DNA of 9,634 bases from the NCBI GenBank assembly GCA_002433335.1, contig DJHY01000078.1:1-9634 (forward strand), written 5' to 3'. Below the pieces are notes generated by a model, which saw nothing but the letters and a program-made list of their open reading frames with translations, did no database searches and was not told where the DNA came from. How positions within the stretch are numbered: position 1 is the stretch's first letter; every line of letters starts with the position of its first letter. A program made the translations under genes and the position numbers. Source of the DNA: Rhodospirillaceae bacterium UBA6608 (lineage in GTDB: Bacteria; Pseudomonadota; Alphaproteobacteria; Rhodospirillales_A; Casp-alpha2). Positions 1 to 6,910 of this stretch are shown here, piece after piece.

Positions 1-912
1 GGCCTGCACCGCCAGCTTCATCGCGCGGGCCATGCGGATCGGGTCCTGGGCCTCGGCGATGGCGGTGTTCATCAGCACCCCGTCGCAGCCCAATTCCATG
101 GCGATGGTCGCATCCGACGCCGTGCCGACGCCCGCATCGACGATCACCGGCACCTCGGACTGTTCCTTGATCAGGCGGATGTTGACCGGGTTCTGAATGC
201 CCAGGCCCGAGCCGATGGGCGCGCCCAGCGGCATGATGGCCACGGCCCCCGCCTCTTCCACGCGCTTGCACAGGATCGGATCGTCCGAGCAATAAGCCAT
301 GACCTGGAAGCCCTCGGCCGTCAGGGCCGCCGTGGCTTCGATAGTTTCCGGCATCATCGGATACAGGGTGCGCTGTTCACCCAGGATTTCCAGCTTCACC
401 AGGGTCCAGCCCCCGGCTTCGCGCGCCAGGCGCAGGGTGCGCACGGCGTCGTCGGTGGTGAAGCAACCGGCCGTATTCGGCAGGTAGGTGTATTTCTTGG
501 GGTCCAGATAGTCGATCAGCAGCGGCTGGTTCGGATTCGTCAGGTTGACCCGGCGCACGGCCACGGTGATCATTTCGGCCTCGGCGGCTTCGGCGGCCTG
601 GCGGTTCAGGTCATAGTCCTTGTACTTGCCGGTGCCGATGATCAGGCGCGAACGGAACTTATGGCCCGCGACCTCCAGAATATCCTCGTCCGCCTGGGCA
701 GCGGAATCGGGCGCGCCGCCGCCGATGAAGTGTACGATCTCCAGCCGGTCGCCGTCTTCGACCCCGACCTGCGCGTAGCCGGATTTGGGAACAATCTCCA
801 GATTCCGCTCAACCGCGACCTTGGCCGGATCGAGACCGATTCGGTTCAGAAGGTCATGAACGGACAAGGGCGCTTCAAGGGTATGGGCTTCGCCGTTGAT
901 CTGGACTTGCAT
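1..912 (-). CDS. thiG: ThiS-ThiG fusion: sulfur carrier protein / thiazole synthase (C-terminus outside window)
   Basis: Reading the minus strand from the ATG at 912 gives 304 residues, open to the window edge. Residues 1-66 are a ThiS-like ubiquitin-fold sulfur carrier (begins [10 protein letters not shown], contains [16 protein letters not shown]). After a short Ala/Asp-rich linker (about 67-77), residues 78-304 are thiazole synthase ThiG: GTGKYKD near 93-99, [14 protein letters not shown], the Schiff-base lysine in VKLEILG (Lys173, codon 394-396), and the phosphate-binding tail [11 protein letters not shown]. ThiG joins deoxyxylulose 5-phosphate, dehydroglycine/iminoglycine and the sulfur of ThiS thiocarboxylate into the thiazole of thiamine, in the cytoplasm. 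The frame is unbroken through the junction and holds no ATG, GTG or TTG there, so a true fusion is translated. A GAGGA lies 10 nt upstream of the ATG. By comparison with usual ThiG length (about 255-260), some 20-25 residues are missing at the edge. Such fusions are annotated elsewhere; the odd point is that the Gly-Gly is not C-terminal. Confidence 0.95.
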   Translation of the reverse strand, partial: MQVQINGEAHTLEAPLSVHDLLNRIGLDPAKVAVERNLEIVPKSGYAQVGVEDGDRLEIVHFIGGGAPDSAAQADEDILEVAGHKFRSRLIIGTGKYKDYDLNRQAAEAAEAEMITVAVRRVNLTNPNQPLLIDYLDPKKYTYLPNTAGCFTTDDAVRTLRLAREAGGWTLVKLEILGEQRTLYPMMPETIEATAALTAEGFQVMAYCSDDPILCKRVEEAGAVAIMPLGAPIGSGLGIQNPVNIRLIKEQSEVPVIVDAGVGTASDATIAMELGCDGVLMNTAIAEAQDPIRMARAMKLAVQA

Positions 913-956
913 CTGGTTTGGTTCCTCGGAGCCTTGTTTCGTCGGGCTTTAAGCGG

Positions 957-985
957 AGTATGGTGATGCGCCGCGCCGCTTTCAA
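957..985 (-). promoter_or_regulatory. Predicted sigma70-type promoter for thiSG
   Basis: On the minus strand, TTGAAA (985-980, 5 of 6 to the -35 consensus) is followed after exactly 17 bases by CATACT (962-957, 4 of 6 to the -10 consensus). Transcription would start near 950, giving a leader of roughly 38 nt with the GAGGA ribosome site. This leader is too short for a TPP riboswitch, and I see none of its conserved boxes. The call rests on pattern match only. Confidence 0.5.
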
Positions 986-1032
986 CGCCCGGTTGGGCGC
1001 AAACGGGATGTTTCCCATATCGCGGCGCGTGC

Positions 1033-1053
1033 TATAAGCCGCCATCTTATAAA
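1033..1053 (+). promoter_or_regulatory. Possible -10 elements for the aroQ-accB-accC-aat operon
   Basis: Two AT-rich hexamers stand out in GC-rich surroundings just before aroQ: TATAAG (1033-1038) and TATAAA (1048-1053), each 5 of 6 to a -10 box. The first has a poor -35 candidate, TTTCCC (1011-1016), 16 bases upstream. The second lies so near the ATG at 1066 that its leader would be very short. The operon promoter almost certainly lies in 913-1065, but its exact position is uncertain. Confidence 0.35.
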
Positions 1054-1065
1054 CGGAACCGAGCC

Positions 1066-1512
1066 ATGGCTGCCACGATTCTGATCCTCAACGGCCCGAA
1101 TTTAAATCTGCTGGGTACGCGCGAGCCGGATATCTACGGACGCGAGACCCTGGCGACGATCGAAGCCGCCTGCCGCGACCGCGCAACGGCCCTGGGCCTG
1201 GAAACCGATTTCCGCCAATCCAACGACGAAGGAGAGCTCGTCGCCTGGATCCAGGAAGCCCCCAAGTCCCACGCCGGGATCATCATCAACGCCGCCGCCT
1301 ACACCCATACCTCGGTCGCGATCCTGGACGCGCTCAGCGCGATCGACCTGCCGATCATCGAGGTGCACCTTTCGAACATTCACAGGCGCGAAGAGTTCCG
1401 GCATCATTCCTATGTGTCCAAGGCTGCCGACGGCATGATCTGCGGCCTGGGCGGACAAGGTTACGAGCTGGCGCTTGAAGCCTTGGCGAAACGCGTAAAG
1501 AAGAACGGATAA
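1066..1512 (+). CDS. aroQ: Type II 3-dehydroquinate dehydratase
   Basis: The product has 148 residues, the usual length of the type II dodecameric enzyme, which converts 3-dehydroquinate to 3-dehydroshikimate in the shikimate pathway (cytoplasm). All family landmarks are visible: the N-terminal strand and lid loop [18 protein letters not shown] with Arg19 and catalytic Tyr24, QSNDEGELV (51-59), the substrate-binding [13 protein letters not shown] (74-86), and [17 protein letters not shown] (99-115) with His101 and Arg112. The ATG at 1066 fits the family N-terminus and is preceded by a weak purine stretch (GGAACCGAG). It is the first gene of a tight plus-strand operon, with accB starting 6 nt after its stop. 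The order aroQ-accB-accC is a common alphaproteobacterial arrangement. Confidence 0.97.
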   Translation: MAATILILNGPNLNLLGTREPDIYGRETLATIEAACRDRATALGLETDFRQSNDEGELVAWIQEAPKSHAGIIINAAAYTHTSVAILDALSAIDLPIIEVHLSNIHRREEFRHHSYVSKAADGMICGLGGQGYELALEALAKRVKKNG

Positions 1513-1518
1513 GGAAAC

Positions 1519-1971
1519 ATGGCGAAAAGCCCCAAAGCGAGCGATATCGACGCGGACGCCGTCCGCAAGTTGGCCGACCTGTTGAACGAAACGGGCCTGA
1601 CCGAAATCGAATACACCTATGAGGATTGGTCGCTGCGCGTGTCCAAGGGCGCGACCGCCGTGGCCGCCACGGTGCCCGCCGCCGCCGCGCCGGCCCCTGC
1701 CGCCGATTCCGGCGCCGCCGCCGATCAGGGTGTTCCCGCCGGGGCCGTGACCTCGCCGATGGTCGGCGTCGCCTATACCTCGCCCGATCCGGACAGCCCG
1801 GCCTTCGTCACCGAAGGCGAAACCGTCAAGGAAGGCCAGACCCTGTTGCTGGTCGAAGCGATGAAGGTGTTCAACCAGATCACCGCGCCGCGCGCCGGAA
1901 CGGTCAAAAAGATCCTCGTCTCCAGCGGAACCCCGGTGGAGTTCGGCGAACCTCTGCTGATTCTCGAATAG
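1519..1971 (+). CDS. accB: Biotin carboxyl carrier protein of acetyl-CoA carboxylase
   Basis: The product has 150 residues. Residues 10-43 form the conserved N-terminal segment (VRKLADLLNETGLTEIEY...), 45-75 an Ala/Pro-rich flexible linker, and about 77-150 the biotinyl/lipoyl domain. Biotin is expected on Lys116 in the EAMKVFNQI motif; E. coli has EAMKMMNQI, so the residue after the lysine is Val rather than Met. The usual 'thumb' region is present as AYTSPDPDSPAFV. AccB carries the carboxyl group from AccC to the carboxyltransferase AccAD in the first committed step of fatty acid synthesis. AAGGA (1511-1515) lies 3 nt before the ATG and overlaps the aroQ stop, implying translational coupling. 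Its own stop TAG is part of the ribosome site for accC. Confidence 0.97.
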   Translation: MAKSPKASDIDADAVRKLADLLNETGLTEIEYTYEDWSLRVSKGATAVAATVPAAAAPAPAADSGAAADQGVPAGAVTSPMVGVAYTSPDPDSPAFVTEGETVKEGQTLLLVEAMKVFNQITAPRAGTVKKILVSSGTPVEFGEPLLILE

Positions 1972-1984
1972 GAGGCGGGCCTTG
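1969..1984 (+). promoter_or_regulatory. accB stop / accC Shine-Dalgarno overlap that fixes a TTG start
   Basis: The accB stop TAG (1969-1971) runs into GGAGG (1971-1975), a strong ribosome site, with 6 nt to the codon TTG at 1982. Translation from that TTG gives MFEKVLIANRGEIALRI, the exact expected AccC N-terminus. No ATG or GTG lies in a better place, so TTG is the start. Confidence 0.85.
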
Positions 1985-3322
1985 TTCGAAAAGGTCCTGA
2001 TCGCCAACCGGGGGGAAATCGCGCTGCGTATCCTGCGCGCCTGCCGGGAGATGGGCATCTCCACCGTCGCCGTCCATTCCACCGCCGACACCAATGCCAT
2101 GCACGTCCGCTTGGCGGACGAAAGCGTGTGCATCGGCCCGCCGTCGGCCAAGGACAGCTATCTTTCCATTCAGAACGTGTTGTCCGCCGCCGCGATTTCC
2201 GGCGCGGACGCGATCCATCCGGGCTACGGCTTCCTGTCGGAAAATGCCGATTTCGCCCAGATGGTGGCCGAACACGGCTTTACCTTCATCGGGCCCTCGG
2301 CGGACCATATCCGCCTGATGGGCGACAAGGTTCGGGCCAAGGCCGCCGCCAAAGAGGCGGGTATTCCCGTCGTTCCCGGATCGGACGGCGCGATCGACAA
2401 CATCAAGGACGCCGCCCTGGTCGCCAAGGACATCGGCTATCCGGTGCTGATCAAGGCCGCCGCCGGTGGCGGTGGGCGCGGCATGAAGGTCGTGCGCGAC
2501 GAGAGCGAGTTGGAAAACGCCGTCAAAATGGCCCAGAGCGAAGCCGCCGCCGCCTTTGGCGACGGTTCGGTCTACATGGAAAAGTACCTGGATAAGCCGC
2601 GCCATATCGAAATTCAGGTCATGGCCGACGGTCACGGTAACGTGGTGCACCTGGGCGAGCGCGATTGCTCGATCCAGCGCCGCCACCAGAAGGTGTTGGA
2701 AGAAGCCCCCTCGCCTGCGCTGAACGAGGCGCAGCGCGCCGATATCGGTGCCGTCACCGTCAACGCCATCGCCAAGTTGGGTTACCAAAACGCGGGCACG
2801 GTCGAATACCTGTATGAAAACGGACAGTTCTATTTCATCGAAATGAACACCCGCCTGCAGGTCGAACACCCGATTACCGAGGCCATCACCGGCGTCGACA
2901 TCGTGCGCGAGATGATCCGCGTCGCCCAGGGGGCGAAGCTGTCATTCACTCAGGACGACATCAAGCTGCGCGGTCACGCCATCGAATGCCGCATCAACGC
3001 CGAAGACCCCGACACCTTCGCGCCCTCTCCGGGCAAGGTCGGCGTCTATCACGCGCCAGGCGGCCTGGGTGTGCGGGTCGATAGCGCGCTCTATTCCGGC
3101 TATACCGTGCCGCCGCACTACGATAGCATGATCGCCAAGCTCATCGTTCACGGCGCATCTCGGAACGAATGCCTGATGCGCCTGCGACGGGCGCTTGAGG
3201 AATTTGTGATCGATGGCATTTCCACGGGCATTCCCCTGCAACAGCGGATCACCGGCGAAAAGGATTTCGTCGATGGATCCTACGACATCCACTGGCTTGA
3301 ACACCTCATGGCCGGGGACTGA
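1982..3322 (+). CDS. accC: Biotin carboxylase subunit of acetyl-CoA carboxylase
   Basis: The product has 446 residues, the normal length for AccC. It carboxylates biotin on AccB using ATP and bicarbonate. Domains in order: N-terminal biotin-carboxylase fold (about 1-114; IANRGEIALRI at 7-17, HPGYGFLSEN at 79-88), ATP-grasp domain (115-330; Lys116, Lys158, glycine-rich loop AGGGGRGMK at 161-169, HIEIQVMAD, GERDCSIQRRHQK), and C-terminal domain (331-446). The catalytic stretch FIEMNTRLQVEHP places Glu288, Asn290 and Arg292 at E. coli numbering, and ECRINAEDP follows at 335-343. It starts at TTG behind a strong GGAGG, 10 nt after accB. No residue that I can check is missing. The accA and accD subunits are not in the window. 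Confidence 0.97.
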   Translation: MFEKVLIANRGEIALRILRACREMGISTVAVHSTADTNAMHVRLADESVCIGPPSAKDSYLSIQNVLSAAAISGADAIHPGYGFLSENADFAQMVAEHGFTFIGPSADHIRLMGDKVRAKAAAKEAGIPVVPGSDGAIDNIKDAALVAKDIGYPVLIKAAAGGGGRGMKVVRDESELENAVKMAQSEAAAAFGDGSVYMEKYLDKPRHIEIQVMADGHGNVVHLGERDCSIQRRHQKVLEEAPSPALNEAQRADIGAVTVNAIAKLGYQNAGTVEYLYENGQFYFIEMNTRLQVEHPITEAITGVDIVREMIRVAQGAKLSFTQDDIKLRGHAIECRINAEDPDTFAPSPGKVGVYHAPGGLGVRVDSALYSGYTVPPHYDSMIAKLIVHGASRNECLMRLRRALEEFVIDGISTGIPLQQRITGEKDFVDGSYDIHWLEHLMAGD

Positions 3323-3352
3323 TTTGCAGGCGCGGCGGCGGAGCAATCCAAC

Positions 3353-4045
3353 ATGAGCCGCCGCGACCGCGAACCCGACAGCCTTCCAGCCGAATTGTTG
3401 CTGCGCGCCTATGCGGCGGGCATCTTTCCCATGGCGGAAAGCATCGACGACCCGCAGGTCTTCTGGGTCGACCCGAAACTACGCGGCGTCCTGCCGCTCG
3501 ACGGCTTTCATATCTCGAAAAGCCTGCGCAAGGTGCTCCGCCGGGGCGAATTCATCGTCCGCGCCAACTCAGCCTTCGAGCGAGTGTTGGACGAATGCGC
3601 AGCCCCCGCCCCCGGGCGCACCGACACCTGGATCAATGAGCCGATCCGCCGCGCCGTGATCGAACTGCATCATCTGGGTTTCGCCCATTCGATCGAAGCC
3701 TGGAAAGACGGACAGTTGGCCGGCGGGCTGTACGGCGTCGCCCTGCGGGGCGCGTTCTTCGGCGAAAGCATGTTTTCCCGCGCCACCAATGCCTCCAAAG
3801 TCGCCCTCGCCCATCTGGTGGCGCGTTTGCGGATCGGCGGGTTCCGCCTGCTTGATACCCAATTCGTGACCGAACATCTGGCGACCTTCGGATGCCAGGA
3901 AATCCCCGCCCGCGAATATCAAAAGCGGCTAGAAGCCGCGCTTGAATACCAGGCCCGGTTCCCGCTCAACCCGGCCCCAGAGCGGATCCGCCAGGAACTG
4001 GAAGCAATGGCACAAACCCCGCCCCCGGGTCACGCGGTGACATAG
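3353..4045 (+). CDS. aat: Leucyl/phenylalanyl-tRNA--protein transferase
   Basis: The product has 230 residues, close to the 234 of E. coli Aat. It adds Leu or Phe from charged tRNA to N-terminal Lys/Arg of proteins, making N-degrons for ClpS/ClpAP (cytoplasm). Recognisable stretches: [16 protein letters not shown] (15-30), [17 protein letters not shown] (37-53), TWI (92-94), [19 protein letters not shown] (111-129), FFGESMFS (135-142) and [15 protein letters not shown] (166-180). Glu138, Asp168 and Gln170 match the E. coli active-site residues Glu156, Asp186 and Gln188. The GNAT-like C-terminal fold is complete. GGAG (3340-3343) lies 9 nt before the ATG; the gap from accC is 30 nt, so it is probably the last gene of the aroQ-acc operon. 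It ends with TAG inside a small perfect hairpin. Confidence 0.96.
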   Translation: MSRRDREPDSLPAELLLRAYAAGIFPMAESIDDPQVFWVDPKLRGVLPLDGFHISKSLRKVLRRGEFIVRANSAFERVLDECAAPAPGRTDTWINEPIRRAVIELHHLGFAHSIEAWKDGQLAGGLYGVALRGAFFGESMFSRATNASKVALAHLVARLRIGGFRLLDTQFVTEHLATFGCQEIPAREYQKRLEAALEYQARFPLNPAPERIRQELEAMAQTPPPGHAVT

Positions 4046-4051
4046 TCACCG
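4035..4051 (+). terminator. Perfect 7-bp hairpin over the aat stop codon
   Basis: CGGTGAC-ATA-GTCACCG (4035-4041 and 4045-4051) is a perfect inverted repeat with a 3-nt loop; the aat stop TAG (4043-4045) lies in the loop and first base of the right arm. No T-run follows, so it is not a classical Rho-independent terminator. It may mark the operon end, stabilise the 3' end, or have arisen by chance. Confidence 0.3.
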
Positions 4052-4111
4052 ACGACGACGCCCCCTGCCGATACCCTTCCGATCAAGCTGAACGGTCGAT
4101 CCGCGCAATTC

Positions 4112-4136
4112 TTTGCGATGGTCGGCTTCACGCAAA
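4112..4136 (+). promoter_or_regulatory. Inverted repeat just upstream of the rhodanese ribosome site
   Basis: TTTGCG (4112-4117) and CGCAAA (4131-4136) are perfect 6-bp arms separated by 13 nt. The repeat ends 4 nt before GGAGG (4141-4145), which serves the ATG at 4153 with 7-nt spacing. It could be an operator or an RNA stem near the ribosome site. I find no convincing -35/-10 pair in 4046-4152. Confidence 0.25.
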
Positions 4137-4152
4137 TTTAGGAGGATATCTC

Positions 4153-4749
4153 ATGCAGAAACGCCTTTCCCTGTTCTGGGCCCTGGCCCTGGTCGCAGCC
4201 TTGGCGGCGCCGGTTTCCGCGATGGCCGCGCCCGAACCGAAGGATCCCAAAAAACAGACCCCTTGGGGGCTCTACCTGACGTCCCAGGAAGCCTACGACA
4301 TGAAAATGGCCGAAGGCGCCAAGGTGCTGTTCGTCGATGTGCGCGATCCGATCGAGATCATGTTCACCGGCTTCACCGATGTGGTCGACGTCAACATCCC
4401 CTTCATGCTGGCGGACCGCACCAAGTGGCATGCGAAAAAGCCGGTTTTCCTGATGGCCAAGAACCCGGATTTCGAACCGGCCATCGCCCGCGCTTTGGAA
4501 AAGCGCGGCCTGTCCAAATCCACGCCGATCTTCCTGATGTGTCGTTCCGGCGGCACCCGGGGTGCGCCCTCGGCGATGATGCTCGACGGTAAGGGCTACG
4601 AGAAAGTCTACGTGGTCGTCGACGGCTTCGAAGGCGGCACGCTCAAGGACGGTCCGAAGAAAGGCTGGCGCCTGAAGGACGGCTGGAAGAATTCAGGCCT
4701 GCCGTGGAGCTACAAGCTCAACAAGGAAAAGATGTACGGGCTGGACTGA
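4153..4749 (+). CDS. Exported rhodanese-like sulfurtransferase
   Basis: The product has 198 residues. Residues 1-25 are a Sec signal peptide: Lys3/Arg4, a hydrophobic run LFWALALVAALAAPV, then an AMA|AP cleavage site. The mature part is one rhodanese domain: LYLTSQEAYDMKMAEGAKVLFVDVRDP (40-66, the usual 'vlivDvR' strand), NIPF (81-84), and the active-site loop CRSGGTR (130-136) with the sulfur-accepting Cys130. VYVVVDGFEGG (152-162) is the usual post-loop strand. The C-terminal 30 residues are Lys/Trp-rich (GWRLKDGWKNSGLPW). Rhodaneses carry persulfide sulfur from donors to thiophilic acceptors; the signal peptide puts this one in the periplasm. GGAGG with 7-nt spacing supports the start. A DsrE-like exported protein starts 37 nt after its stop, so the two are probably co-transcribed and partners. 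Enzymatic substrate unknown. Confidence 0.88.
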   Translation: MQKRLSLFWALALVAALAAPVSAMAAPEPKDPKKQTPWGLYLTSQEAYDMKMAEGAKVLFVDVRDPIEIMFTGFTDVVDVNIPFMLADRTKWHAKKPVFLMAKNPDFEPAIARALEKRGLSKSTPIFLMCRSGGTRGAPSAMMLDGKGYEKVYVVVDGFEGGTLKDGPKKGWRLKDGWKNSGLPWSYKLNKEKMYGLD

Positions 4750-4772
4750 CCCCGCCCCGTTCCAAATGATCC

Positions 4773-4789
4773 AAGGAGTATTGGAAATG
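4773..4789 (+). promoter_or_regulatory. Shine-Dalgarno that fixes the start of the DsrE-like gene at 4787
   Basis: AAGGAG (4773-4778) lies 8 nt before the ATG at 4787. An in-frame ATG at 4766 lies upstream of this site and has no ribosome site of its own; starting there would add seven residues before the signal peptide. The 4787 start is preferred. Confidence 0.75.
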
Positions 4790-5272
4790 ACGACTTCCCG
4801 GACCCGATCCGGGGCGGTGATGCCCCCTGCCTTTTTGCTGGCTGCGCTGCTCGCCCTTTTATCCGCTGCGGTACTAGCCATCCCGGCGGCGAAAGCCGCC
4901 GATAAACCGGAAAACATGTTGGTGATCCTGACTTCTGCCGACACCGAAACCCAGGCCATGGCCCTGGTCTTGTCCAATCAGGTCGCGAAACAGGGCACGC
5001 CCGTGCATCTGATGCTTTGCGGCCCGGCGGGCGATATCGCCTTGAAGCAGCCCCCCGCCGCCGCCGGCAAGGTCATCACGCCCAAGGGCATGACCGTCTC
5101 GTCGCTGCTCGCAGGCCTCAAGGCCAAGAATGCCAAGATCGATGTCTGCGCGATTTATCTACCCAACCGAAACCTAGGCGCAGATGCCCTGTCGGACGGG
5201 GTCGGCGTCGCCAAACCGCCGGTGATCGCCGCGGAAATGACCGCACCAGGGACCCGTGTGGTCGGATTTTAA
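4787..5272 (+). CDS. Exported DsrE-family-like protein
   Basis: From the ATG at 4787 the product has 161 residues. Residues 1-37 are a signal peptide (Arg5, Arg7; hydrophobic core about 13-33; AKA|AD cleavage after residue 37). The mature part resembles the DsrE/TusD sulfur-relay fold: first strand ENMLVILTSADTETQAMAL (42-60), VHLMLCGPAGDIAL (73-86), LLAGLKAKNAKIDVCAIYLPN (107-127), then a GVGVAKPPVIAAEM helix and a last strand TRVVGF. Cys121 in DVCAIYLPN sits where DsrE-type proteins carry the sulfur-accepting cysteine; Cys78 is a second candidate. Cytoplasmic DsrE/TusD proteins pass persulfide sulfur between partners; an exported form next to an exported rhodanese suggests a periplasmic version of this exchange. 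The assignment is from pattern recognition, without an alignment. A hairpin follows the stop by 20 nt. Confidence 0.75.
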   Translation: MTTSRTRSGAVMPPAFLLAALLALLSAAVLAIPAAKAADKPENMLVILTSADTETQAMALVLSNQVAKQGTPVHLMLCGPAGDIALKQPPAAAGKVITPKGMTVSSLLAGLKAKNAKIDVCAIYLPNRNLGADALSDGVGVAKPPVIAAEMTAPGTRVVGF

Positions 5273-5291
5273 ACCTCAACCCGGGAATGCG

Positions 5292-5317
5292 CCGCCAGAT
5301 CGGATCGCATCTGGCGG
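5292..5317 (+). terminator. Strong inverted repeat after the DsrE-like gene
   Basis: CCGCCAGAT (5292-5300) and ATCTGGCGG (5309-5317) are perfect 9-bp arms around an 8-nt loop, extendable by one G-U pair. It lies 20 nt after the stop of the DsrE-like gene and 70 nt before the next gene. The bases after it (TTGCCTTCC) are only mildly T-rich, so it may be a weak or Rho-assisted terminator, or a barrier that protects the sulfur-gene transcript. The symmetrical arms also allow a protein-binding operator for the downstream pair. Confidence 0.45.
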
Positions 5318-5386
5318 TTGCCTTCCCCGGCTCAGTAGAGGAAAAAGGGAATACGCTAACGACGGCGGTGGGTTACGAGAGACTGC

Positions 5387-6910
5387 ATGCTCAAACTGAA
5401 ACGGATCGCGATCGACACCTATCCGGAGAACGTGGCCCTCTTGTCCCGCAACTGCGCCCATTACCGGGCCGAGGACTTTCAGGCGCTGCGCAAGCTCGAG
5501 GTCGTATCCGACGGTAAGCGGCTGCTCGCTAATCTGATCATTTCCGACGACGCCGATCTGGTCGGCCCCGACGAATTGGGTTTGGGCGAACAGGCGTTTC
5601 GCCGCCTGGGCCTGCCCGAAGGTGACCTCGTCCGCATTTCCCAAGCCGCGCAACCACAAAGCCTGGAAGCGATCAGGGCCAAGATCAACGGCCATACCCT
5701 GTCGAAAAGCGAGATCGAAGCGATCATCGCCGACATCACCTCGCACCGCTATTCACCGATGGAGATCGCGGCCTTTCTGATCTCTTCCGCCAGTTTCACG
5801 ACCACCGACGAAATGCTTGACCTGACCGAGGCCATGGCCCAGGTCGGCAACAAGCTGGAATGGGATTCACCCATCGTCGTCGACAAGCATTGCATCGGCG
5901 GCATTCCGGGTAATCGGACCTCGATGATCGTGGTTCCCATCGTCGCGGCACACGGCCTGCCGGTGCCCAAGACCTCGTCCCGCGCCATCACCTCGCCATC
6001 GGGCACCGCCGACACCATGGAGGTCCTGGCCAACGTCAACCTGACCACCGCCGAAATGCGCGCCGTTGTCGAACGGGAAAAGGGCTGCCTGGTCTGGGGC
6101 GGACATGTGAATCTGTCACCCGCCGACGACATCCTGATTTCCGTCGAACGCCCCCTGCGCATCGATACGCCGGAACAGATGGTCGCCTCGATCCTGTCCA
6201 AGAAGATGGCCGCCGGATCGACCCATCTGGTGATCGACATCCCCATCGGCCCCACGGCCAAGGTCCGCACCCATGCCAACGCGGTGCGCCTGCGCAAGAT
6301 GTTCGAATACGTCGGCGACAAGGTCGGCCTCATCATCGACGTGGTGTTCAGCAACGGATCGCAGCCCGTCGGGCGCGGCATCGGCCCCGTGCTGGAAGCC
6401 CGCGACGTCATGTCCGTCCTGCGCAACGACGCCGACGCGCCGCATGACCTGCGTGAGCGGGCCTTGCTGCTGGCTGGCCGAATGCTTGATTTCGACCCCA
6501 CCTTGCGCGGCGGCAGCGGCCATGCCCGCGCCTGTGAGATCCTCGATTCCGGCCAAGCTTTGGCGGCCATGGAACGGATCATCAAGGCCCAAGGGCCGAG
6601 CCAGACCGAATACAAGCTGGGCCATCTAGTGCAGGACGTCCGCGCCCATGCCGACGGCGTGGTTCAGGCCATCGATTGTTACCGCCTGGGCCGGATCGCC
6701 CGCGTCGCCGGGGCCCCGACCGACAAGGGCGCCGGGATCGACCTGTTGAAAAAGGTCGGCGACACCGTCACCAAGGGCGAGACGCTGTACCGCATTTACG
6801 CCGACGTCGAGGCCGATTTCCGCTTCGCCACCCGCGACGCCGAAGAAGACCACGGCTACGCCATCGGGGCGGCCCGGAAACCCACGCCGACGCAAAGCTT
6901 CAGCGTATGA
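5387..6910 (+). CDS. Type-2 thymidine phosphorylase family protein, probable AMP/NMP phosphorylase
   Basis: The product has 507 residues, much longer than E. coli DeoA (about 440) and matching archaeal AMP phosphorylases (about 500). Residues 1-85 are the extra N-terminal domain typical of that subfamily; 90-155 a helical domain ([31 protein letters not shown]); 160-430 the glycosyltransferase domain; 430-507 the C-terminal domain. The phosphate/substrate motif [15 protein letters not shown] (166-180) and [20 protein letters not shown] (195-214) follow the archaeal AMP phosphorylase form rather than the DKHSTGGVGD form of classical thymidine phosphorylase. SPADD (244-248) and [10 protein letters not shown] (271-280) are also in the expected places. 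Archaeal relatives cleave NMPs with phosphate to a base and ribose 1,5-bisphosphate. The bacterial substrate is inferred. Only a weak GAGAGA precedes the ATG. The stop overlaps the next start (ATGA). Confidence 0.88.
   Translation: MLKLKRIAIDTYPENVALLSRNCAHYRAEDFQALRKLEVVSDGKRLLANLIISDDADLVGPDELGLGEQAFRRLGLPEGDLVRISQAAQPQSLEAIRAKINGHTLSKSEIEAIIADITSHRYSPMEIAAFLISSASFTTTDEMLDLTEAMAQVGNKLEWDSPIVVDKHCIGGIPGNRTSMIVVPIVAAHGLPVPKTSSRAITSPSGTADTMEVLANVNLTTAEMRAVVEREKGCLVWGGHVNLSPADDILISVERPLRIDTPEQMVASILSKKMAAGSTHLVIDIPIGPTAKVRTHANAVRLRKMFEYVGDKVGLIIDVVFSNGSQPVGRGIGPVLEARDVMSVLRNDADAPHDLRERALLLAGRMLDFDPTLRGGSGHARACEILDSGQALAAMERIIKAQGPSQTEYKLGHLVQDVRAHADGVVQAIDCYRLGRIARVAGAPTDKGAGIDLLKKVGDTVTKGETLYRIYADVEADFRFATRDAEEDHGYAIGAARKPTPTQSFSV

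Noticed and set aside
986..999. CGCCC-GGTT-GGGCG hairpin in the divergent region as a terminator
   Set aside because: The stem is only 5 bp, has no T-run, and lies in an upstream region where no gene ends.
913..1065. TPP riboswitch ahead of the thiamine gene
   Set aside because: I find neither the CTGAGA-like nor the other conserved thi-box segments on either strand, and the predicted leader is only about 38 nt.
1102..2869. Long minus-strand open frames (1102-2151 and 1904-2869) opposite aroQ, accB and accC
   Set aside because: They lie antisense to three clearly conserved genes; their products are low-complexity (Gly, Arg, Asp-rich) with no domain pattern, as expected for shadow frames in GC-rich DNA.
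5749..6615. 288-residue minus-strand open frame opposite the phosphorylase gene
   Set aside because: It lies fully within the conserved glycosyltransferase domain on the other strand; its Ser/Arg-rich product is typical of an antisense shadow.
6676..6906. N-terminal extension of the PRPP synthetase homologue from an upstream in-frame ATG
   Set aside because: The 77 added residues are Arg/Pro-rich out-of-frame translation of the phosphorylase C-terminus; the ATGA overlap at 6907 gives the family's normal N-terminus.
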